From: Bigelowiella natans CCMP2755
Lineage: Eukaryota; Cercozoa; Chlorarachniophyceae
Direction of reading: 5' to 3'
NCBI GenBank assembly: GCA_000320545.1
Contig: ADNK01001809.1
Location: forward strand, 1 to 20,000
Length of the DNA: 20,000 nt
Both the position numbers and the translations under genes were made by a program. The notes below the pieces were generated by a model that was given only the letters and a program-made list of their open reading frames with translations, had not been told where the DNA came from and ran no database searches. Positions 1 through 8,922 of the stretch are shown piece after piece (the stretch's first letter is position 1; the number at the start of each line of letters is the position of its first letter).

Positions 1-64
1 AGATCCAAATTCAGGAACTGATGACACAACTTGGGGACAGGCACAAACCGGCAAATGCTGGAAG
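1..64 (+). CDS. Possible upstream exon of the TerC gene (partial)
   Basis: From base 2 a frame is open for 21 codons and ends at a GT donor (AAG then GTTCGC at 65). This is phase 0, which fits the phase-0 entry of the TerC exon at 286, so the two could be joined across a 221-nt intron. A second frame, from base 3, is also open and ends in TAG at 87-89. It could instead be the tail of a preceding gene. The stretch is short and at the window edge, so this is a weak call. The translated piece shows no domain. Confidence 0.27.
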
Positions 65-235
65 GTTCGCTCCAAATAGTGACTTGTAGACTTCCCAATA
101 CACTATAGATCTTATATGTATCTTGTAGTGGAAGTGTTCCATGCATGTAATCTTCACAGCAGTAATATATATACATGATTCTTATTGAGTATTGCAGTTG
201 AATCGCTTGACATGGTCATATGTTTCGTCTTTGGA

Positions 236-285
236 AGTTTTTCTTTCCCCCCCCCCCCCCCTCCCCCCCATTCCCCCATCCGCAG
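236..285 (+). other. Poly-C polypyrimidine tract and 3' splice acceptor before TerC
   Basis: A T/C tract dominated by C runs (about 239-280) is followed at once by CGCAG (281-285). The same layout, a C homopolymer then CAG, occurs on the sense strand of the 28-exon gene near 18864-18895. That supports reading it as an intron end and not as a Pro-rich N-terminus. Confidence 0.6.
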
Positions 286-1206
286 AGCTCCAAGAAGAAC
301 AAGAAAGCTGCTGCTGGGCCTTTGACAGCATCGACGCCTTCTTCTGACCTCGCGCAGAGCGATAAAAACGCATACCGGAGAGCCTTCGTTGAAACGGCCT
401 ACTCGATAGCGGCAGCGCTGAGCTTCTGCTTGGCGCTCTACCTTCTCAAGGGGCCCACCGCTGGCCTTGAGTTCCTCTCGGGGTACCTCGTGGAAGAGTC
501 GCTGTCGGTTGACAATCTCTTCGTCTTCCTGCTGCTCTTCGACTTCTTCCAGGTTCCGCTCGAGGCGCAAAAGCGCGTGCTGCAGTGGGGCTTCATCGGC
601 GCGCTTGCGAGCCGCGGGCTGTTCATCGGGCTCGGCTCCGTGGCCATCCAGCAGTTTAAGGCCGTTGACCTCCTCTTCGCCGGCATTCTGATCTTCTCGT
701 CGTTCAAGATCCTCGCGGAGGACGGGGGGGGGGGCGAGGAGGACCTCCGCGAGAACCCCGTGGTGAAGTTTGCCTCGCGGTGGATCGAGACGACGGAGGA
801 GTACGACGGCGCCAACTTCTTCTCGCAGCTCCCCGACGGCCGGAAGGTCGCCACGCCGCTCTTCCTCGCCCTGGTGTGCATCGAGATCTCCGACGTCATC
901 TTCGCGATCGACTCGGTGCCGGCCGTCTTCGGGGTCACCAAAGACCCCATCATCGTGTTCACGTCCAACATGTTCGCCATCCTGGGGCTGCGGAGCTTGT
1001 ACACGGTGCTTTCGGCGGCCGTGCAGGACCTCGAGTACCTCGAGCCGGCCGTCGCGCTCATCTTGGGCTTCGTCGGCGCCAAGCTCGGCGCGGAGTACTT
1101 CGGGTATGAGGTCGGAACGATCCCTTCGCTCTCGGTCATCCTGACGTTGCTGGGGGGGGGCATAGGTCTGTCTCTAGTGAAAAATGCTCAGGAGGAGAGC
1201 ACGTAG
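286..1206 (+). CDS. TerC: TerC-family integral membrane protein, plastid type (main exon, 5' incomplete)
   Basis: Polytopic membrane protein of the TerC family. Bacterial relatives include Mn2+ exporters; the plant plastid member is needed for thylakoid biogenesis and membrane-protein insertion. Seen here: about seven hydrophobic segments after a basic, Ala-rich start; the acidic motif LSVDNLFVF (about 502-528); and the second signature EISDVIFAIDSVPAVFGV (about 880-935). The Asp and Glu in these motifs are the conserved family residues. An ATG at 220 would give 328 codons, but the added part is mostly poly-Pro from a C-rich tract ending in CCGCAG. That tract looks like a polypyrimidine tract plus 3' splice site, so the exon is taken from 286. 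The transit peptide is therefore expected in an upstream exon. A run of 11 G at 724-734 encodes Gly in the loop between two membrane segments. The stop is TAG at 1204-1206. Confidence 0.87.
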   Translation, partial: SSKKNKKAAAGPLTASTPSSDLAQSDKNAYRRAFVETAYSIAAALSFCLALYLLKGPTAGLEFLSGYLVEESLSVDNLFVFLLLFDFFQVPLEAQKRVLQWGFIGALASRGLFIGLGSVAIQQFKAVDLLFAGILIFSSFKILAEDGGGGEEDLRENPVVKFASRWIETTEEYDGANFFSQLPDGRKVATPLFLALVCIEISDVIFAIDSVPAVFGVTKDPIIVFTSNMFAILGLRSLYTVLSAAVQDLEYLEPAVALILGFVGAKLGAEYFGYEVGTIPSLSVILTLLGGGIGLSLVKNAQEEST

Positions 1207-2659
1207 TCAGTCGCCGATGGATTGATGCAAAAGATAGAGAGAGAGGGAGCGAGGGGGAGAGAGACAGGATGAAGAAAGCTCACGGCGCTGATTAATGTTG
1301 GCCCCAAGGACGCTGCGACGGTGAGAAGCCAAAGTGATTCGATCTTGGTAATGACGATGATAGCGTGTCATCTATGTTTGGACGTATTTCTCTTTTGCCC
1401 TACGAGTAAGACTTGCTAATCGTCATCATCATCATCATGATCATCATCGTCGTCGTCGTCATCTTTGTCCTACCACAAACTATCCCAATTCCCTCGTCTT
1501 CGATCGAGATATTAATGGCGGTTTGCGCTAGTTCCGAAGCATCTGCTATTGCTGCTGCTGCCGCTGCTGTGCAACATGATGCTATATAATTCAAATTGTG
1601 GAAGCAGAGAAAATAAAAAAACACATTTATCAACTACCCCATGCTAGCTAGCATGGTCGCATTGCGCGTGCAGCAACAGTTGTTGTTCAGAAATCCAACA
1701 CTCTCGTCGTTGTCATCTAGACAGCCGACTTAAACCGACTAGCGATGATCTGAATCGAAAAGCAGGAGCAAGCTAGCTAGCTAGGATGGTCTAGTGGTGC
1801 ATGCTAGCATGCTGCTTGCATGTGCGACAAAAAGCTAGAAAGGCCACATTGCTAGATTGCGCTTGTTGAATCGCTGTCCAGGCAATCTAGTCATGCCATC
1901 TGCCATCCATCTCCGCAGGTGTACATGCAATCATTTACGCTATATCTAGCTATCTAGCCATGCTAGCATGCTAGTTGTCATCCACATACCCGCCATGTCT
2001 AGACATCAGTGCACATAGCCGGTGCACCGCTTGACTTGCATGACTAGTAGTTGGCTACTCGATTCAATGACAACCCTGATGCATAAAACGTTAATGTAGT
2101 AATGACAACATTCGCTCAAGTGATGTGCATTCTCGATCGTTGGTCATACTAGCATGCATACTAGCATGCTCTAGATGCTGCCATGAACGAATTTAGAAAC
2201 ACAATGTGTTCAAAACTGAAGTCACGCAATGATCGATAAATCATATCGAGGCATATCACCCACATATACATCTAGCATATGCTAGCATGCATGCACTAGT
2301 GCATACGATACCTACAATCTATACGAGCGTCTAGATTTACGTAGCAGATGCAAGCGCGTGCGCAATATAAAGACATGCAGCTCTTGCATGTTTCAAAATG
2401 TGGATAAATCACTTGCTGACGCATCCACAGAGACACGTATATACACGTAAACAGCTGAGTGTCAAATCTACATATGATACAGTGTACTTGAACGTATGTC
2501 ATCAAAAAATGGGCGATGACGAAACCATGTATTTTGGCGGAACCCCGTAGTTTAAAGAACAATTTCGAGCTACGATATCACCATTGACTCTTGCCTGACC
2601 AAACCTCTTAAAAAACGGCCTTATTATCGGACAAGCTAGTGAGAGCCCACTGCATCGTT
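1207..2659. other. Tail-to-tail intergenic spacer, palindrome-rich
   Basis: There is no convincing coding stretch between the TerC and BIN4 stops. The spacer holds a GA-rich patch (about 1236-1268), an ATC/GTC trinucleotide tract (about 1422-1462), and very many CTAG tetranucleotides, roughly 26 counted by eye. Many CTAGs sit in perfect palindromes: a 16-bp one at 1640-1655, and CATGCTAGCATG at 1800-1811 and 1959-1970. Two near copies lie around 2149-2170 and 2278-2292. Both flanking genes end here, so 3' processing signals must lie inside it. Confidence 0.7.
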
Positions 2660-4222
2660 TTACTTCTTCTTTCTGGAGGTGGATGCTTTCTTCTTCCCAA
2701 ATATTCTCCCACCGGCAGCCGCCTTCTTCTTCTTGTCCTTCTTATCCTTCCGCTTTTGCTTCTTCTTCTCCGCCTCCTCCTTCCTCCACTCGACGTTCAC
2801 GTCATAGTCCACGTCGTCCTCGTCGCGGCCCGGCGCAGCTCCCATTGCTTGTTCAACGCCATCGAAGATGCTGTGCGTGTGGTCGAGTAGGACAACGGAG
2901 TCGCAGATCGACTCTATCCGTGCTTCTTCGGAGCCGTAACTGACAATGGCGCATGTTCCCAAGGTCTTAAAGACCTTGGCCTTGTAGGAATGGCCTTTCA
3001 GATCTACAACGATGCCTCTTTTCCGTGAGGCTTTGAGGCGTCCAACAGCCCCGACCTCGCCACCCAACTGCAGCTTATCGTCATCCTGAAGCTGGAGAAG
3101 GAGCGTGCTTTGTTGCGTCTTCGGGAGCAATAAGGGCATTGATTCTAGTGATTCTGCTTTCTTCTTGCTATTTGCTGCTTTTGATACGACAGTTGATGAC
3201 GACGAGGAGGCAGCCTTCATGGGAGGAGCTTCCTCCTCCTTTTTAGCGTTGGCGCGGAGAGAAGTGGAAGATTTATCTGTGTCTAGTCCTTCGCCATCTT
3301 GCGCGAGATCAATAACGGCCGGATACTCCTCGACTTTTGGCAGCCGCCTTCGTTTTCTCGAGGAGGTCGGAGGAGAAGGGGCCGAGGCCCGCGAAGATTT
3401 CTTCTTGCTTTCTCTCTTCTCGACTTTTGGCGTTTTCTTCGCATCCTGGTTTTTTGCCGTGTTTCTATTCGAGTGGCTCCTCCTTGCTTTCGAGGCCTTA
3501 CGTCCGCGAAGGTTTTCGAGAATATAGTCGCTATCGGCCTCCTCTTCCTCTCCCTCCCCCTCCTCCTCCTCCTCCTCCTCTTCCTCTGAGATACGAAACT
3601 CAGACTCGTCGCTAGGCTCGTCTTCTACGACTTCCTCTTCTTCCTCCTCCTCTTCTTCTTCCTCCATGCAACTGGCTGCGTTGTTTTCTTTGTCCTCATC
3701 TTCGTTGCTGCTTGTCGCCTGGGTTTAAATGTGCACGTTAAGCTACTATTCGGCTACTAAGTTAGGATAGATGAAATAGGATTTGGGACATCAACGTCCA
3801 TCCTCTCTCCTCATTACAGTGCGGATTTTATTAGAACCTTAGTTTCCTTGTCATTGTAAGGATCCACTGTGAAGTCGAAGTCAAAATCGTTTGAGACTTT
3901 TATTGATGAGAGGCGCTTCTTCAGCTTCTTTGGACTTCTTCGTATGCGCCGGGTGCCGGGAGAGGTGCTATTCGATTTCGAAACTCCTCCATCCTAATTT
4001 AGACTTGTTACTGGTGGTGCTAAACTCCATTCGAAACTCAATGAAGAGGGGGGGGCTACATCGTGTCAATAATTTATTTTCAAACCCCTTTAAACATACT
4101 CCAGGAAAAATTATCCCAGCTCTATCTACCCTCATAGCGCTGTGACGTTTGGTACCGAACTATTATAGATTTCAAACCTTGGCCTTGAAGAAGGAGCGGA
4201 TGCCGGAGCGGTTGGGCGCCAT
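2660..4222 (-). CDS. BIN4: BIN4-like protein (DNA topoisomerase VI complex partner), three exons
   Basis: BIN4/MIDGET is a DNA-binding partner of plant topoisomerase VI, needed for endoreduplication. Model: exons 4222-4178, 3993-3838 and 3718-2660, all phase 0, 419 residues. The large exon 3 is the secure part. After Glu-rich acidic runs and several Lys/Arg-rich stretches it carries the family core at about residues 267-346. That core has GEVGAVGR, then VDLKGHSYKAKVF, CAIVSYGSEEARIESI and VVLLD, matching in order the plant BIN4 pattern of a GAVGR box, a VDLKG strand and a SxGxxEAKIE strand. The tail is Lys-rich and probably nuclear or DNA-binding. Exon 1 starts at an ATG in good context (A at -3, G at +4) and encodes MAPNRSGIRSFFKAK. 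Exon 2 is basic, then aromatic/acidic. Exon 3 alone from the ATG at 3667 would give 335 residues. Intron 2 has a CTAAC branch-like site. Confidence 0.8.
3838..3993 (-). CDS. BIN4: Second exon of the BIN4-like gene
   Basis: This is an open 52-codon stretch between an acceptor (AATTAG before 3993) and a donor (AAG then GTTCTA after 3838). The peptide is Arg/Lys-rich in its middle (RRSPKKLKKRL), then has a DFDFDF run. It is phase 0 at both ends, agreeing with exons 1 and 3. Read unspliced it would stop shortly after at TAA. The acceptor has a weak pyrimidine tract, so the 5' limit is the uncertain part. Confidence 0.5.
4178..4222 (-). CDS. BIN4: First exon of the BIN4-like gene (PIP-box-like N-terminus)
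   Basis: ATG at 4222-4220 with A at -3 and G at +4 opens 15 codons, ending AAG before a GT donor at 4177-4176. The peptide has R5-S-G-I8-R-S-F11-F12. This matches the spacing of a PCNA-interacting box except for Arg in place of the usual Gln. Plant BIN4 also begins with a short Ser/Trp/Leu-Arg-Ser-Phe motif, recalled from family knowledge. Joining to exon 2 is inferred from phase only. Confidence 0.5.
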
Positions 4223-4558
4223 TCTCCAAAGGGTTTCCCGCGCGGATCGAATCTTCTACACCGGAACCTAAAAAGTGTTCATCGGAATCCAAACTATGCA
4301 TGTTTATTCGAGATTTTAGGGATATTTACGAATCTCCACGAATATCTAGGATTGGCGTCGGATAGATATCGTAGAAAATAGTGCCTGAGCTCGATGGTAT
4401 ACTACAGCGGTCACTGTTCAGATAAGATAGGCAGCGTTCTTATCTCAATTGAATAATATTACGGATATACGACAACAAAATTGTGATGTCGTCATTTGTT
4501 TTTATCTTTCAACTACTGGTTCTGCCGATAAATATAAGGCATCTAAATTCTGAAAAAA
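4223..4558. promoter_or_regulatory. Head-to-head spacer, presumed shared promoter region
   Basis: 336 bases separate the inferred start codons of the BIN4-like gene (-) and the seven-exon gene (+). The sequence is AT-rich and free of microsatellites, with at most one CTAG. No TATA box or other defined element stands out. The assignment rests only on position between two divergent starts, both of which are inferred. Confidence 0.35.
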
Positions 4559-5899
4559 ATGGAGGAAGGCTCGATGGGTTCGCTCGCTTCGTCATCTCTT
4601 TAGTTTGCCCGCCTCTCTTGCCAACCCCTATCTACCAAATATGCCCTGCGCACGTCCAAACTTGATGTTGAATAGATAGAAACCTTTACTGTTATTTTGC
4701 TATTGAAAAATGAACTGTACCTATCCTCCAACCCTCTCCGAAGTTAAAATGCGACGCTGCTCCTTCTGCTGCACACTCTCTCTAACCTTTTTCCTCGGTA
4801 CCTGTAGATGGATTGGGGGTACAGGACGCCCTAGCACTTGCTGTGTGCTTTGGTGCCGTCGTTGGAGCAGGTTTGTAAAACATCAAAACGCAAAACGGTC
4901 GTCAAGATTAATGGTGCGGCCTCATGTGTGTTGCCAGGACTTTGCTGGATGAAGCGAGCACAGCCACAACCCGAGGCTCAGAGAATGCAGGCACTAGATA
5001 CGCGTTCGAGAAATAAGGCTTCGTCTTCGGCCGGTGAATTTAAAACAGGTATTGTATGAAACGGGCCAAGCGTAGTCTATAGAGAGCTGCAGGGTCTCAG
5101 CCTAAAGGATTGTTTTTCCGACCATGTTTCTGTCTCATTACATCTTCATTTCAAGGCTTTATTGCGTGTATATCCCATCCTAATTTCCCCCTTTGCCTCC
5201 CCGCCTTGCCCATTTCTTCCTGCCAACATAATCGCACCGTTTATACGTTTTCCAACTCCGTGACTATTTCCGTTATGGCTCCTCAGATTTAGGCCTTGAA
5301 GACTTAGAAAACGCACTTCAGGAGGCAGAGCAATCAATGCTGAGCAGCAACAGCAATTCCTCCATGTACGTCGTAGTGGATGGAGTTGTATAGACACGTT
5401 GGATATAGACACAGAAAGCCTGATGATGATAGGTTGTGATTGAGTGATGTATGTGAGAGGTACAACTGCCCATCAGCAGGGCCAGCTGACAAATCTAAAA
5501 TGGTTTTTCTATGATGATCAGGACAACGAGGTCAAAAACCTCGTCCACCCAGGAAATAAATGCAGATGAGGTGCAAAAGCTCGTTCTCCTCTCCCCACAC
5601 ACGCGTGTCTGTAAATAAAGTTATAATGTGAATTAATGAATCTTTGAAGTAAATTACACGAATTTCTCTCACCCCTTTTCTCCCAATAGCCCCTTCTCCC
5701 CCATCAAGTGAGAAGAAGTTGTACTTCTGCTTTCTACCTCACGACAAATAGCAGTTTGTAGTGCGTGAGTCTTGATTTGACTTCCCAGGATCCGAATCTT
5801 GAGAGCCTGGATGCGGCTCTAAAGCAGGTCGAAGACGCGGAGAAAGCTCTCGTAAGTGCCACATTGGCGACGGTGTTCAATATATCTGGGATTGATATT

Positions 5900-5948
<49 letters not shown>

Positions 5949-6067
5949 CTCTCTTTAGTTATCTCCCGCTCTACTCTATCTAACGTGTATGAGAATATTC
6001 GAATTGCTTGTATGTTGATGAGTGCAGTGTAATAATATGTATATATAAGATTTGAGTAAATAAATAA

Positions 6068-6151
<84 letters not shown>

Positions 6152-6239
6152 CGAGAGGAATCATATTTCCGTCGACAACTAATTAAAATATCTTTTCGGT
6201 ACTGGAATTGTGAATCCCTAGGCTAACAAGAAGAGATAA
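4559..6239 (+). CDS. Unrecognised 133-residue single-pass membrane protein, seven exons
   Basis: Model exons: 4559-4577, 4808-4870, 4938-5048, 5287-5365, 5522-5570, 5789-5851 and 6222-6239, 402 nt including TAA. Every junction keeps frame, and donors include GTACGT and GTAAGT. After a short acidic start, residues about 14-31 (ALALAVCFGAVVGAGLCW) form one membrane segment followed by Met-Lys-Arg, which suggests the C-terminal part is cytosolic. A Gln/Arg/Ser-rich linker follows, then two similar helical motifs, LEDLENALQEAEQ (exon 4) and LESLDAALKQVEDAEKAL (exon 6). The end is basic, ANKKR. I know no family with this layout. If exon 4 is not spliced at its GTACGT donor, it runs to TAG at 5391-5393 and gives a 99-residue form lacking the second motif. 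Exon 1 is the weakest part. Confidence 0.58.
5852..6221 (+). repeat. CT, TA and GA microsatellites in the last intron of the seven-exon gene
   Basis: In order on the sense strand: a CT repeat (about 5901-5954), a TA repeat (about 6071-6107) and a GA repeat (6111-6148). The CT and GA arms are complementary and could pair in the transcript around the 6000-6060 loop. The intron runs from GTAAGTG to CCCTAG. Confidence 0.75.
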
Positions 6240-7245
6240 CGTAATCATTCGCCAAGCAACAGAACGAAGGCGTGCAGTGAGCCTTCTTTCTATAGTGCAG
6301 TTCCGTTGCATTCTTGATAGCTTCACGTTCATCCTTGAATCGCATGCTAATATCCAGCTAACGAACGCTGCTAATTGATGCGTCGCACGTCATACCGCGG
6401 CGACTAGTTTCGTACAAACGTTGTCTATGTCTGTAGATGAAATATACCTCTATGTTAAGATGTAGTGCGCGTGCTCCGTGCCGGACGCGGGGGCCGTGTC
6501 GTGCGACGACGACTGCGGAGTGATTCTAGGAACAAAAGCTAAGCAATCAAGCTATATATATGATGATGCGTTGCGCGCGCCTAGGCGAGCGATGAAAATC
6601 ACGTAGTGCATGCGACGCTGCTGCGTAGCTGCATGTACGATGCATATCTAGATATGTCGGCCAACGCCTCCGCCTGCTAAGCCATATTGCTAATATCTCT
6701 TGATCACGCAATGATGCAATGGTAAGTCTAGCAGTACTCTTGCCGTCGTATAGCAGCCAATCAGTAACCCAACAGACGTGCTAGCGTGCGAAGGCGCAGC
6801 TAGCTAGCATAATAGACACAGCAATACAATATATATATTATATATAGATATTAGCTAGTGTCTTCGATCAAATCACAACTTGTCTAGCTACCTAGCTAGT
6901 CGTATTGTTACCGATGATGCTAACTAATAACGATGACTACAGGATATAGCGCATCGCCAACAAATGTGAATCAACAATACTAGTATTGGTGCGACACAAC
7001 GGTACTAGATACAACAACCTAGCAACACAAGTCTTATAGGATAGGATATGCATGCATGTCACATGCTTAGCACCTCCAGACTTACTGCGAGCAGAGCAGC
7101 AAATGTGATATCATCCAAGTAAATGCCTCATCACCTCTGCTCGAATAATAGATTATAACCCATCATTAAGAGATACGTATTGATCCGTCGGCTGCAGGAT
7201 GTGGTGGCTTCCTGCTCATTGACGATATCCAAAGCATAGCTGATG
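6240..7245. other. Tail-to-tail intergenic spacer, palindrome-rich
   Basis: No supported exon lies between the TAA at 6239 and the TAG at 7246, apart from the alternative reading frame near 7131-7265 described under findings. CTAG is frequent, about 15 counted, including a GCTAGCTAGC block near 6799-6808, a CCTAGCTAG block near 6891-6899 and ACTAGT near 6979-6984. A short TA repeat lies at about 6829-6846. Confidence 0.6.
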
Positions 7246-8922
7246 CTATCGCCGCCGATCTCCATGTCTTGAAGTAGCAGAGGATGCTGAAGCCTTGCGC
7301 TGCGCTTGATCCTCTCTCTCCGCCAGCAACCGCTTGATAGCCTCTGGGTTTGGCAAAGCTTGCTCTAGGATCTCCACCAATCTCGGACCGTACACGCCGA
7401 AGATTGAATCGCCAGTGGCGGGGATTTTCCCTGCCTTTTCGTCCTCCTCGGCCCTTGCGTTCTCCTCCTCCGACATCTGCCTCAGCTCGGGCTCGAAAAT
7501 CGCGTCGACTTCGCTGTAGACCGTCTCCATAAGACGCACCGTGCTCTCGTCCTTTGCCTTGTTTTTCCTCTTCCGCTTCCGCAGCAGCAGCGCGTTCTGA
7601 CGGCGCGACAGCTTGTCCCCCGCTTCGCCTGGAATGAAGGGGTCTTGGAAGTCTAAAATCAGCTCTGGGCGCAGGTGGAGTGTGGAGACGGTTGCAAGGG
7701 CCGCCATAACGAGCCGCTGGCTGCTGGCGAAGTAGTCGTTCTTGATCAGAATGGCCTCGATCTGCCCGTCTTTGAGGAGAGCGTAGGGCGCCCAACTCGT
7801 CTCAGCTTTACTAAAGAGCAGCCAGTCGATCGGAACGAACTGGTGCGGAGGCGACTCGCACCCTCGTCTGGCCTGCACGCGCAGGATGAGCGTGCGCAGC
7901 TGCGGCACCGATACGTTCCGGAGACGATTCAGAGACCATCGAGACGATGGCAACGACGGTGAGGACGAGAAATTAAGCGTCTTTTGGAAGATCTCTAGCG
8001 TCGTTTCATTCATAATCAGCGAGGGGGGCTTCTCCCTCTGCAGCTCCTGGCCAGACGATACCGACGACGAATATGATACCCACGGATACAATAATCCACC
8101 TGGGGCTGACAATGAGTCATTGCTCCCTGATAACGAAGCGAGCAGGGACAGTGGCAACGAGGAGAACAGTTCCTTTCTGCTTTGCGCCCTCTCTCCCGGC
8201 GATAGTTTTGCCTCAAACTCGCGCGGCACCAGCCCAAAAAACCGCCCCCCCCGCCACAATTCTCCAGGGTTGATCGTATCTAGCTTCTTTGTCAGGGACA
8301 GCACGTAAACGCACGGTGCTGCCTCAGCGATGGAGGGCTGAAGAGGATTTTCCGGCTCTTTCATAACAGGACGGTTATCTGCGGGCGACAGCTCTAGAAT
8401 CGGTCTTATCAGGCGACAGAAACCGAACGTGCGACGCCTCAGACGAAGCAGGCCAGACTTGAGGGCTTCGAGCTGCGGGAGGGACTTCTTCCACTTGAGG
8501 AGGAGCTCTCTGCGAACGATCTTGCCCGACCGCGTGACGTTGCCGAAGAGGTTGAGCTCGATCTCTCGCAGCGCCTTGCGGTGCAGCCTCACGTGCGCGA
8601 GCGAAAACGCTGTGTAGGCGTCTCGGAGCTCGCCAAGGACCTTTCGCATCCGCGCGGACATCTTCTCGGCATCCTCGACGTCGAAGTCGCGCCAGGAATG
8701 AAGCTGGCGCGTGGCGGCCATTCTTCGTTCAAACAGCTCGCGCTCGTTGCTTGGTGGTCTGCCCGTTGGTTTGGAGTTGTGGGAGACCCCATAGTGCTTT
8801 CGCGAACTGTCTCCCAGCCCCCTACCTGCTGTGAGCCGTCCAGTTAACGCCGTTCCGAGAAGTGTTACGACAAAGACGACGAAGGCGCAGGGCCGTCGAT
8901 AGCGCCCCCCCCCTCGGATCAT
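7246..8922 (-). CDS. Unrecognised 558-residue protein with N-terminal signal sequence
   Basis: This is a long uninterrupted frame with GC-rich third positions. The start ATG at 8922 has G at -3. A basic n-region (MIRGGGRYRRP) precedes a hydrophobic core at about residues 12-27 (CAFVVFVVTLLGTALT), which fits a signal peptide or signal anchor. The protein could be secreted, or, in an alga with a complex plastid, could be plastid-bound through the ER. Five N-glycosylation sequons (N128, N268, N305, N317, N336) agree with passage through the ER. Residues about 80-175 are Arg/Leu-rich and helical, 240-330 are Ser-rich, 355-435 look like a mixed globular region (QFVPIDWLLFSKAETSWAPY), and a basic patch RKRKRKNKAK lies near 448-457. 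The end is charged. I recognise no family and assign no function. The gene shares a 711-bp divergent spacer with the P2X-like gene. Confidence 0.7.
   Translation of the reverse strand: MIRGGGRYRRPCAFVVFVVTLLGTALTGRLTAGRGLGDSSRKHYGVSHNSKPTGRPPSNERELFERRMAATRQLHSWRDFDVEDAEKMSARMRKVLGELRDAYTAFSLAHVRLHRKALREIELNLFGNVTRSGKIVRRELLLKWKKSLPQLEALKSGLLRLRRRTFGFCRLIRPILELSPADNRPVMKEPENPLQPSIAEAAPCVYVLSLTKKLDTINPGELWRGGRFFGLVPREFEAKLSPGERAQSRKELFSSLPLSLLASLSGSNDSLSAPGGLLYPWVSYSSSVSSGQELQREKPPSLIMNETTLEIFQKTLNFSSSPSLPSSRWSLNRLRNVSVPQLRTLILRVQARRGCESPPHQFVPIDWLLFSKAETSWAPYALLKDGQIEAILIKNDYFASSQRLVMAALATVSTLHLRPELILDFQDPFIPGEAGDKLSRRQNALLLRKRKRKNKAKDESTVRLMETVYSEVDAIFEPELRQMSEEENARAEEDEKAGKIPATGDSIFGVYGPRLVEILEQALPNPEAIKRLLAEREDQAQRKASASSATSRHGDRRR

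Noticed and set aside
438-1163. Open frame of 241 codons on the - strand
   Set aside because: It is antisense to the TerC motifs and of low-complexity Ser/Arg composition.
1640-2300. Palindrome cluster considered as a mobile element
   Set aside because: There are no terminal inverted repeats of a defined unit, no target-site duplication and no transposase. The palindromes are short and dispersed.
7166-7795. Open frame of 209 codons on the - strand
   Set aside because: It overlaps the 558-residue gene in another frame. It is Arg/Gly-rich and lacks a sensible start.
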